Assembly (NCBI GenBank): GCA_903873775.1
Contig: CAIQPR010000002.1
Location: forward strand, 1 to 37,929
Direction: 5' to 3'
Length of the DNA: 37,929 nt
From: an uncultured Actinomycetes bacterium
GTDB lineage: Bacteria; Actinomycetota; Acidimicrobiia; Acidimicrobiales; RAAP-2
A model generated the notes under the pieces. The model saw only the letters and a list, made by a program, of their open reading frames with translations, did no database searches and was not told the DNA's origin. The first letter of the stretch is position 1. Each line of letters starts with the position of its first letter. Position numbers and translations under genes: made by a program. Positions 31,610 through 37,929 of the stretch are shown here, piece after piece.

Positions 31610-31685
31610 GCTCCCATCGTCTAGCGGCCTAGGACACCGCCCTTTCACGGCGGCAGCGCGGGTTCGAATCCCGCTGGGAGTGCCA
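31610..31685 (+). tRNA. tRNA-Glu (anticodon TTC)
   Basis: Cloverleaf with acceptor GCTCCCA/TGGGAGT (a G-U at the first pair), D-arm GTCTAGCGGCCTAGGAC, anticodon stem CCGCC/GGCGG with loop CTTTCAC (anticodon TTC), T-arm GCGGG-TTCGAAT-CCCGC, discriminator G and an encoded CCA. Confidence 0.97.
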
Positions 31686-31785
31686 CTCGGCCGGTACCGG
31701 AAGTGACGGACCGGCGATGCGACAGAGCCGTCGGTTCACGACGCGATGCTCGCGATCCGTGAGAACGTGACGCGCGATGACGTTC

Positions 31786-31829
31786 GCAGCGTGTGGGCCG
31801 ATCACACGAGAGACCGACCCACACGCTGC
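31786..31829 (-). terminator. Probable terminator of the S53 peptidase gene
   Basis: GCAGCGTGTGGG at 31786-31797 and CCCACACGCTGC at 31818-31829 form a perfect 12-base stem with a 20-base loop, 6 bases beyond the peptidase stop. There is no T-run, which is common for GC-rich actinobacterial terminators. Confidence 0.65.
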
Positions 31830-31835
31830 CGTCAC

Positions 31836-34800
31836 TTACAGGTGCAACTGGTCCGCCGCTGTCGCCGTTTCGATGAAGCCGCTGGAGGCGCTGGCGAACG
31901 TCGCCTTCGCCCCCGTGACCTTCACCGGCACGATGATCCACGGCGCCGGGAACGGCGACGGCAACGTCACCACGTCAACGCCCGACTTACCAATGACGAT
32001 TGCCGTCGGCACACCGGCATCAAACAGTGACACATCCGCCGTCGTGGTCAGCGATGGGGTGTTAGACGTCACGTCGTCAACGAACCAGAATCCCGCGTCG
32101 TCCGGTGAGGGATTGAACACGACGACGTGCCCGTTCACGGCGCGGGTGGCGATGAGGAAGTCGTGGGCGTCACCCGCGGTGTTCGTGGACACGATCGCGG
32201 CGCTGCCCGTCAGGGCAGCCTTACCGGTATTGGTGTAGCCGGCATTGAGCGACAGGTCCGTCTTCGTCCACGCGTCGGCCGATCCGCTGTACACCCAGAC
32301 GGTCTTGTTGGAGACAACACTGACATCCGTCGTCGAGCCCGACTGCGCGATGCTCGTACCCAACGAGAGACCGGTCAGCGACACGTTGGAGGCTTCCGCG
32401 TCGGTCGTGATATCTGCCGTCGTGATCGATGCAGACGTCGTGATCGGACTCACCGTGCTCAGCTCAAGGTGACCGGTGCTCGACGCCCACACCACACTCG
32501 CCGTGGTACCGCTCACCGACAGCCCGGGCGTGACCTTCGCCACGCTCACCCCGCTCGGCGGCGTGAGCGCAAGAATGGTCGCCTTTGCGCCGCCCGAGGT
32601 GACGGCCAGCTTGAGAGAACCCGTCGTCGTGACGTAGGCGACGACACAGGACCCCGCCGGGCCGTCCGCAGCGGTCGCGTTCGTCCCGACGCCGGAGATG
32701 GCGCTCAACGCACTGGCCAGAGTCTTGACCGTGTCGGCGAGATGTCCCTTCTTGGTCTGCGCGACAACGCCGCAATTCGTTGATGCCGACGGGCGGGCGG
32801 TCGTCGAAACCACGTCACCCTTGGCGACGACGTACTTGGCGGAGGTCGCACCTGACGTATTGGCGACCGTCAAGTGGAGATCGAAGGTTGACGAACCAAC
32901 GCCCACCGACACATCGCTGGATCCAATGCCCGTACCGGCAACCGTGAGAACCGTTTGACCGTTGACGTTGGTGTTGAGCGGAGAGCCGATGATGACCAGA
33001 TTGGACGAATTGCTCGTGGCCAAAACGCTCTGACCATACACGGGGAGATTTCCGTCGAGAGCTGTCACCGTGATCGACGTCTCACCGCCGAGGAAGATCT
33101 TGCTCGGAGCATTGTTGGTGATGTGTGTGATGGCCGGTGCCGTCGTCGGAATCTGAGCCACCTGCAGGTATCCAGTCGGGTCACTCACTTCAACGATGGT
33201 GGCGCCCGCCGACGGGGCGTTGACGGCTCCGGTCACCCCGATCGTGATCGTCGAGTTCGGCGCAATGTCGTGCGGCGCCGCCAGGGTCACGACACCGTTC
33301 GTGACGGAAGCTGCGACCGACGTTCCGTTGACCGTGTACGCGTTGCTGCTGGCCGGCAAGATGGCCTTGGAGCCGAGAAGCGTCACCGTCAGCGCCGTAC
33401 CCGCGGTGATCGTGTGCGTGCCGGTCGGCACCGAGAAGGACCAGTTCGACGTCACGCCCGCGGTGGTCGGCGTTGCCGACGACGAACCCACGGCACCACA
33501 CAGCGCCGGGAGGAAGGTGGCGTTGTCCGGGGTTCCGAGTCCGCTGGCCATGTCGTAGCCCGTGGTGGCGCTGTAGCCACCCGTGCCGTACAAGTCATTC
33601 GATCCGCTCGTGATGTCGAGAATGCCGACGCCGTCACTGGCCATCTGATACAGACGGGGATCCAAGAAACCCACTCCCGAGACGCCGCACGCCTGCGCGT
33701 CCACGGTCACCATGGCGGCGACAATCGGTGCGCCGATGGAGGTGCCACCCACTGAGCCGAAGTGGCCGTTGTAATAGACCATGAAGCCCGTGCGCGGATC
33801 ACCCATCACGGAAATGTCCGGGAGTTCGCGTCCGGCGAGCGACGTGTTCACTCCCACGCCGGTCTGCCAGGACGGACGGTCGTAGACGGTCGACACACCG
33901 CCACCACCACCGCAGGGCACACCACCCGAGCAGAGGTCGTTCCACACGGACGCGTCGCCCGGCGTGAAGGAATTGAGACGCAAGCCGCCAATTGCCGTGA
34001 CCCAGGGAGAGTTCGCCGGGTCGTCGACTTCGAGTGAGTAGTCGGCGTGTCCACCCGGCAGGGCATTGTTCGCGCACTGCTCAGAACCCGAGTCACCCGC
34101 CGCGACAAGAACGGGAATACCTTCGGCGGCCAACTGCTCGAGAACCGGCTGATACGCCGTGGACGTCGTCTGCGTTTCGCAGATACCCCACGAGACCGAG
34201 AGGGACGACACGCGGTCCTCTTGCGCGACGGTGGCGAAGACGTCAATGAACGCATTGAGCGTGTTGGCGGACTGGTAGTTCACGATGTTTGCTCCCGGAG
34301 CGAGGACCGCCGCTTCTTCGATGTCGAGGTCACTCTCGATCGAACTGCCGTCCGTCAGCGTGCCGCTCGCCGGACCGCCATCGACGTTGACGGACGTCAC
34401 CGTGGTGGACAGGCCGTAGCACGAAAAGTAGAAATTCACGTCCGGCTGGTTGTAGCCGGCGAATTCGAGGAGACCGACGTTGCGCCCGGTTCCCGAGTAC
34501 CCCGCCGCGTACTGGGCGTCCAGTCCGTAGACGGACGCTTGGTCGGCTGGCGTCGGCGCCAGGCCCGTCCGCTTCGATTCGGCCGTATCGGCCGCACTGC
34601 AGGACGTGGGCGGCGTCACCGCGTCCGACGCGCGGACACTCTGCGGAAAGGCACGGGCGGCGGAGTTCAGTCCAACGATGCCTTGCACGAAGCTCGACAC
34701 CGACCGCGGCAGTTGCGCAGCGGTCGCGTTGGCGACGCCGACGACACCGTGCGCGCTACGAACCTGATCGAAGGTGGTGTGGAACGCACGGGCCGCCTGA

Positions 34801-35213
34801 GAGACCGTGCCGTGTACGTGCAGCACGAAGCCATCCGAGATCGCGGGATCAACCACGAGTCCCTGGCTGCGGAAATACGACGCCACCGAGCGAACCTCAC
34901 TGGCACTCGGGGCGTACGCGCGACGAATCTGCGCGGGTGAGAAGTAGTGGTGGTAGTGCGGCGACGCGGGGTTCACGACCGCCAGCGCCATCGCGGCAAG
35001 TCCACTCGCGTTGGACGGCGTGAGCGTCACGCGCAGATCAATGGCGGAGGATCCGGAGGCCGAACCAACAACGTGCTGTCCCGCCACGTGCGCTGACGCT
35101 GATCCCACCGTGGTCCACGAAGGAACACTCACGGCGGATGCTTGCACGGCAGGCGCAATGAGGGCCCCCAGAACTAAGGCGCTGACAAGAACGGGACGAA
35201 GTAACGGACGCAT
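31836..35213 (-). CDS. Secreted S53 (sedolisin/kumamolisin) peptidase with large C-terminal extension
   Basis: 1125 residues. A signal peptide lies at 1-28 (hydrophobic LVSALVLGALIAPAVQASA). The pro-kumamolisin activation domain spans about 55-190 (PASPHYHHYFSPAQIRRAY). The S53 catalytic domain spans about 225-575, with the likely Glu293 and Asp297 (SSIESDLDIEE), oxyanion Asp374 (AAGDSGSEQC) and Ser492 (GGTSIGAP). A calcium-site-like end contains DITSGSNDLYG and GYDMASGLGTPD. S53 peptidases are acid-active endopeptidases, activated by removal of the propeptide. The remaining ~550 residues are beta-rich: Ig-like parts (about 590-830) and a Thr/Ser/Val-rich region I cannot name. GGAGGG precedes the ATG. 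It stands alone, with a terminator behind it. Confidence 0.93.
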   Translation of the reverse strand: MRPLLRPVLVSALVLGALIAPAVQASAVSVPSWTTVGSASAHVAGQHVVGSASGSSAIDLRVTLTPSNASGLAAMALAVVNPASPHYHHYFSPAQIRRAYAPSASEVRSVASYFRSQGLVVDPAISDGFVLHVHGTVSQAARAFHTTFDQVRSAHGVVGVANATAAQLPRSVSSFVQGIVGLNSAARAFPQSVRASDAVTPPTSCSAADTAESKRTGLAPTPADQASVYGLDAQYAAGYSGTGRNVGLLEFAGYNQPDVNFYFSCYGLSTTVTSVNVDGGPASGTLTDGSSIESDLDIEEAAVLAPGANIVNYQSANTLNAFIDVFATVAQEDRVSSLSVSWGICETQTTSTAYQPVLEQLAAEGIPVLVAAGDSGSEQCANNALPGGHADYSLEVDDPANSPWVTAIGGLRLNSFTPGDASVWNDLCSGGVPCGGGGGVSTVYDRPSWQTGVGVNTSLAGRELPDISVMGDPRTGFMVYYNGHFGSVGGTSIGAPIVAAMVTVDAQACGVSGVGFLDPRLYQMASDGVGILDITSGSNDLYGTGGYSATTGYDMASGLGTPDNATFLPALCGAVGSSSATPTTAGVTSNWSFSVPTGTHTITAGTALTVTLLGSKAILPASSNAYTVNGTSVAASVTNGVVTLAAPHDIAPNSTITIGVTGAVNAPSAGATIVEVSDPTGYLQVAQIPTTAPAITHITNNAPSKIFLGGETSITVTALDGNLPVYGQSVLATSNSSNLVIIGSPLNTNVNGQTVLTVAGTGIGSSDVSVGVGSSTFDLHLTVANTSGATSAKYVVAKGDVVSTTARPSASTNCGVVAQTKKGHLADTVKTLASALSAISGVGTNATAADGPAGSCVVAYVTTTGSLKLAVTSGGAKATILALTPPSGVSVAKVTPGLSVSGTTASVVWASSTGHLELSTVSPITTSASITTADITTDAEASNVSLTGLSLGTSIAQSGSTTDVSVVSNKTVWVYSGSADAWTKTDLSLNAGYTNTGKAALTGSAAIVSTNTAGDAHDFLIATRAVNGHVVVFNPSPDDAGFWFVDDVTSNTPSLTTTADVSLFDAGVPTAIVIGKSGVDVVTLPSPFPAPWIIVPVKVTGAKATFASASSGFIETATAADQLHL

Positions 35214-35403
35214 AGACCCTCCAGAGTGACTGTTCAGTAACGTACCATTACCGTTCCAATCCGGTCACGAAAAAGTTGCTGAATTCACACCGCCGACATT
35301 CAGCCATTCCGCGCATCTATGACGTCTTCGACGAGCGCCACACGCCCCCGTTTCTGGGACGTTGCCGGCGTCGCAACACCGTTCGTCGTCCACCGATTGT
35401 CGG
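35214..35403 (-). promoter_or_regulatory. Intergenic region upstream of the S53 peptidase
   Basis: 190 bases without a gene. Near the peptidase start are an ACTGTTCAGT inverted repeat at 35229-35238 and GTAACGTACCATTAC at 35237-35251, with TACGTT on the minus strand as a possible -10. These could be an operator and promoter, but the matches are weak. Nothing else is recognised. Confidence 0.3.
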
Positions 35404-35580
35404 CTAGACGGCTCGGGTGGGACGCGTGACCAGTTCTCCGTTGCAGTTCGGGCAACGGTCATTCATCTCGTGGGCACACGACGCGCACCACGTGCATTCG
35501 TAACTGCAAATACGCGCGTCCGTCGCGTGTGGCGGTAGCGTCACGCCGCATCGCTCACACTGGTCTTTCATATCCAACAT
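35404..35580 (-). CDS. DUF1272 small zinc-ribbon-like protein
   Basis: 58 residues from an ATG at 35580 preceded by AAGGGGG; an upstream extension lacks family similarity. It contains CERCG, RICSYECTWCASC and RCPNCNGEL: eight Cys arranged as zinc-binding pairs, as in DUF1272 proteins, which are of unknown function. It lies 10 bases downstream of ogt on the same strand and so belongs to the ada-ogt unit; a link to alkylation repair is by position only. Confidence 0.88.
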   Translation of the reverse strand: MLDMKDQCERCGVTLPPHATDARICSYECTWCASCAHEMNDRCPNCNGELVTRPTRAV

Positions 35581-35590
35581 GCGGTCCCCC

Positions 35591-36124
35591 TTAGCCTTTC
35601 GTACAATGGACCGCTGTAGTCGCCGACCTCGTGACGGACCGCGCCTCATCTCGGCGGTCGGCGCCTTCAAGAGCGAGCAGCGCACGCTTGCGATCAAGTC
35701 CTCCGGCGAATCCGGTCAACGATCCGTCCGCCCCCACGACGCGGTGGCACGGGACGATGATGGAAAGTGGATTTCGCCCAACTGCTTGAGCGACCGCACG
35801 CACCGCGCGGGGTCGACCGAGTGCGGCCGCGAGCTCGCCGTACGTGGTGAGCTCGCCGTAGGGAATGCCCCTCAGCGCCTCCCACACCTCGCACTGAAAC
35901 GGCGTTCCCTCGAGTGCGATGGCGAGCTCAAATGTCTGACGTCGCCCCGCGAAATAGTCCTCCAGCTGTGAGGCGACATCGATCGGCACGGTGCTCGGTT
36001 GGCCGAATGTCGACGGGTCCGGCAGATGGCGCTGATTCTCCATGGCCACGCGTACTAGTCGTTGGTCCTCACTCACGCAGCACAGCGGTCCCAGTGGACT
36101 CGGGGTCATACCAAAGGTTCTCAT
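35591..36124 (-). CDS. ogt: Methylated-DNA-[protein]-cysteine S-methyltransferase
   Basis: 177 residues. The C-terminal domain has TPFQCEVWEALRGIPYGELTTYGELA (helix-turn-helix), VAQAVGRNPLSIIVPCHRVVG with the methyl-acceptor Cys126 in PCHR, and GGLDRKRALLALE. It removes methyl groups from O6-methylguanine by irreversible transfer to Cys126. The ATG overlaps the ada-alkA stop by 4 bases (ATGA), so both are made together. After the conserved end there is a ~20-residue extension (RRDEARSVTRSATTAVHCTKG) of no evident function. Confidence 0.95.
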   Translation of the reverse strand: MRTFGMTPSPLGPLCCVSEDQRLVRVAMENQRHLPDPSTFGQPSTVPIDVASQLEDYFAGRRQTFELAIALEGTPFQCEVWEALRGIPYGELTTYGELAAALGRPRAVRAVAQAVGRNPLSIIVPCHRVVGADGSLTGFAGGLDRKRALLALEGADRRDEARSVTRSATTAVHCTKG

Positions 36125-37596
36125 TGTTCTTCCTTCTTCGTTGGTAGGTGGTTGACGGGATGGTCGCTCGTGGCCCAGAGGTATTGCACGGCGTAGCTAC
36201 GCCACGGACGCCACGCCGTGCTGTTCTCATCTGTGAGTCCGAGGGCTCCCATGGCGCGACGGACGCCGAGATCCCCGAGGAGGGGCTCGTCCGGATCGGC
36301 GAGGGCGCGCATCGCGACCACTCCGCACGTCCACGGACCGACGCCACGTACCGACGACAGCACACGTCGAGCCTCGTCTCGATCACATCCAGGCTCGACG
36401 TCCAGCTCACCCTCCGCCATCGCCCGGGCCACGGCCCGCACGGTGGCGCGCCGGGTCGCCGGCATGGCCAACACCTCATCTGGGGCCTCCGCGACAACTG
36501 CGGGGGTGGGAAAGAGGTGAGTGATGCCTTCACGTCCCGTAGGTTCCCCAAGGACTGCGGCCAGTCGTCCGGCGAGACCCGCGGCCGCGCGGGTCGATAT
36601 CTGTTGTCCGAGAACCGCCCGAATCGTCATTGCGACAGGATCCGCCGAGCCGGGGATGCGACGACCGGGCGCGGTGGCGACTTCGCGGGCCAGGGCGGGC
36701 GAGGTCGACAAGTGTTCACCAATCAACACGGGATCGGCATCGAGATCGAGCTGCGTCCTCACGCGCGACACCAGGCTCGTGAGATCTCGAAGATCGTCGA
36801 CTTCGGCGCGCAAGCTCACGTACCCATTCTCGGGACGTAGTGCGACGAAAGCGGTGCCGTGTTGCAGTCGCAGTCCCTGGTGCAACCACTCCCCGTCCCA
36901 GTACTCCACGCCGGGTGTCGCTGTCGCGATGAGGTGTCCGAAGAGCGAATCGACGTTGAACGGCTCACGATACGCGAGCCGCAACGAAATCTGTCCGGGT
37001 GTGTCGAGTGTGCCGCGATGGTGGCGTCGAATCTCACTAGGTGTCCGACCCGCCATTTCTCGCATCGTGTCGTTGAACTGACGCACGGAGGCGAACCCCG
37101 CCGCGTGGGCCACGTCCACCATGGGCATCGTCGTCGTCTCGAGAAGGACGCGAGCGGAACGAATGCGCTCGGCGCGCGCGAGCTGCAAGGGTCCCGCGCC
37201 GACCTCATCGACGAGAAGTCGCTGAAGGTGTCGCTGGCTGTAATGAACACGTGATGCGAGACCCGCCACACCCTCTCGCTCGACCACGCCGTCACGAATC
37301 AAACGCATGACCCGGGCCGCCACGTCAGTCCTCGGTGCCCACACGGGTGATCCGGGCACTGCGTCGGGCCGACAACGAAGGCACGCGCGATACCCCGCGT
37401 CGTGTGCCGCCGCCGAGGTGGAAAAGAAGTCGACGCGATCCATGCGCGGCGTTCGCGCGGGGCAGCTCGGACGACAATAGATACGTGTCGAGTGGACACC
37501 AGTGAAGAACCATCCGTCGAATCGACGGTCCCGCGCCCGCACGGCGCGTTCGCAGGTCAGTCGGTCGAGCTCCACATCAAGGAGTCTGGCCGACAC
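36121..37596 (-). CDS. alkA: Bifunctional Ada-type transcriptional regulator / AlkA DNA-3-methyladenine glycosylase
   Basis: 491 residues in three parts. An N-terminal Ada zinc domain has Cys at 41, 45, 72 and 75 (IYCRPSCPA and ACLRC); Cys41 would accept a methyl from phosphotriesters. An AraC-type DNA-binding region spans about 90-195 (VHYSQRHLQRLLVDEVG, FASVRQFNDTMREM). The last part is AlkA: an AlkA-N domain, then HhH-GPD with VLGQQIST, RGVGPWTCGVVAMRAL and the probable catalytic Asp in LLGDLGVRRAM. It senses methylated DNA, activates the adaptive response and excises 3-methyladenine. Fused AdaA-AlkA proteins are known in actinobacteria. The operon continues with ogt and DUF1272. The GTG start at 37596 lacks a clear ribosome-binding site, so the exact start is uncertain. 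Confidence 0.92.
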   Translation of the reverse strand: MSARLLDVELDRLTCERAVRARDRRFDGWFFTGVHSTRIYCRPSCPARTPRMDRVDFFSTSAAAHDAGYRACLRCRPDAVPGSPVWAPRTDVAARVMRLIRDGVVEREGVAGLASRVHYSQRHLQRLLVDEVGAGPLQLARAERIRSARVLLETTTMPMVDVAHAAGFASVRQFNDTMREMAGRTPSEIRRHHRGTLDTPGQISLRLAYREPFNVDSLFGHLIATATPGVEYWDGEWLHQGLRLQHGTAFVALRPENGYVSLRAEVDDLRDLTSLVSRVRTQLDLDADPVLIGEHLSTSPALAREVATAPGRRIPGSADPVAMTIRAVLGQQISTRAAAGLAGRLAAVLGEPTGREGITHLFPTPAVVAEAPDEVLAMPATRRATVRAVARAMAEGELDVEPGCDRDEARRVLSSVRGVGPWTCGVVAMRALADPDEPLLGDLGVRRAMGALGLTDENSTAWRPWRSYAVQYLWATSDHPVNHLPTKKEEQ

Positions 37597-37691
37597 ACGA
37601 GACGCCGACTAGCGGTTTTCGGACACTCGAGCCTGTCCAACGGGGCGGACGCTGTCAGCGAGTCGCGGGCGTCACACTGACGAGCCCCCAC

Positions 37692-37733
37692 ATGCAACGA
37701 ACCCCGCGAATCGCTTCGCGGGGTTCGTTGCAT
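37692..37733 (-). terminator. Strong terminator hairpin after the GH16 gene
   Basis: ATGCAACGAACCCCGCGAA at 37692-37710 pairs perfectly over 19 bases with 37715-37733 around a TCGC loop. It lies 19 bases beyond the stop of the minus-strand GH16 gene and upstream of ada. The remaining bases between 37597 and 37752 hold nothing else I recognise. Confidence 0.88.
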
Positions 37734-37752
37734 GGGTACTGCGAGAAAAGCA

Positions 37753-37929
37753 CTAGTGCTTCGGAACAGTCATCGCTCCGTAGCCATGGTACTGGTAGTA
37801 CTTGATCCAGTTGACCTTCATCGAGGCCGACGAGCCGTTCGGAGCCACCGGCGACGAGACACCACCAACAGCGTCGTTCAGAATGATGAAGAACGGCGCG
37901 TTGAACGGCCAGTCACCACCGACGGACGA
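37753..37929 (-). CDS. Glycoside hydrolase family 16-like protein (C-terminal part, cut by window edge)
   Basis: The minus strand is open from the window edge to a TAG at 37753, giving the last 58 residues. GGDWPFNAPFFIILNDAVGG and SMKVNWIKYYQYHG match the C-terminal strands of GH16 beta-glucanases/laminarinases, which end in a W.F..PFFLILN.AVGG and M.VDYVRVYQ pattern. The catalytic EXDXXE lies outside the window. The enzyme would hydrolyse or transglycosylate beta-1,3/1,4-glucans or related polysaccharides and is probably secreted. A 19-base-pair terminator follows the stop. Confidence 0.82.
   Translation of the reverse strand, partial: SSVGGDWPFNAPFFIILNDAVGGVSSPVAPNGSSASMKVNWIKYYQYHGYGAMTVPKH

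Noticed and set aside
1..37929. CRISPR arrays, transposases, phage genes, toxin-antitoxin pairs
   Set aside because: No spaced direct repeats, transposase motifs or small paired toxin genes were found on either strand.

Overview
This is a GC-rich window with mostly GTG or ATG starts, very short intergenic gaps and many 4-base start/stop overlaps. It carries a WhiB-family regulator, an actinobacterial ArsA-ATPase pair beside it, a topA-tmk-holB operon, and an APC permease divergent from two TrkA proteins. Together these point to an actinobacterium. The combination with eukaryotic-type glutamine synthetase and MurL/MurD2 would suit a deep lineage such as Acidimicrobiia, but that is an inference. 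The DNA looks like ordinary chromosome: I see no phage, transposon, CRISPR array, rRNA or origin.

Layout. 1-1659 (minus): tilS, hpt and the start of folE. 1707-5060 (plus): pgeF, then murL and murD2, an alternative two-step route for D-glutamate in peptidoglycan. 5057-6498: a VTT-like membrane protein, a VOC protein, a small doubtful membrane ORF, and tRNA-Thr(CGT). 6587-11060 (minus): topA, tmk, holB. 11210-14995: an APC-type (probably potassium) permease with a fused OB-fold, divergent from two TrkA/RCK proteins. 15035-19140: a HAD phosphatase, a sigma-70 factor, an unrecognised 188-residue protein, and nadE. 19278-22472 (plus): GSII with a lysine-rich tail, a terminator, GSI, and a GlnR-like regulator. 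22480-26331: RidA, ErpA, Mrp, phosphofructokinase, NUDIX. 26423-27801: a CPYC thioredoxin-like membrane protein and VKOR, a likely disulfide-forming pair. 27785-31474: WhiB, two ArsA ATPases, a lone receiver domain, CorC. 31504-31685: tRNA-Pro(CGG) and tRNA-Glu(TTC). 31836-37929: a secreted S53 peptidase, an Ada-AlkA/Ogt/DUF1272 alkylation-repair operon, and the end of a GH16 glycoside hydrolase.

Two patterns recur across the window. First, about a dozen first-of-unit genes have a TANNNT-like box ending 6 or 7 bases before the start codon and no Shine-Dalgarno sequence, which suggests widespread leaderless transcripts; this pattern also decides several starts. Second, three convergent gene pairs end on one shared CTAG, which supplies the TAG stop on both strands.

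Alanine/lysine-rich histone-H1-like segments appear on three unrelated proteins: TopA (C-terminus), GSII (C-terminus) and the CPYC protein (N-terminus). The GSII tail and the permease-OB fusion are the most unusual protein architectures seen. I found no clearly new multi-gene system.
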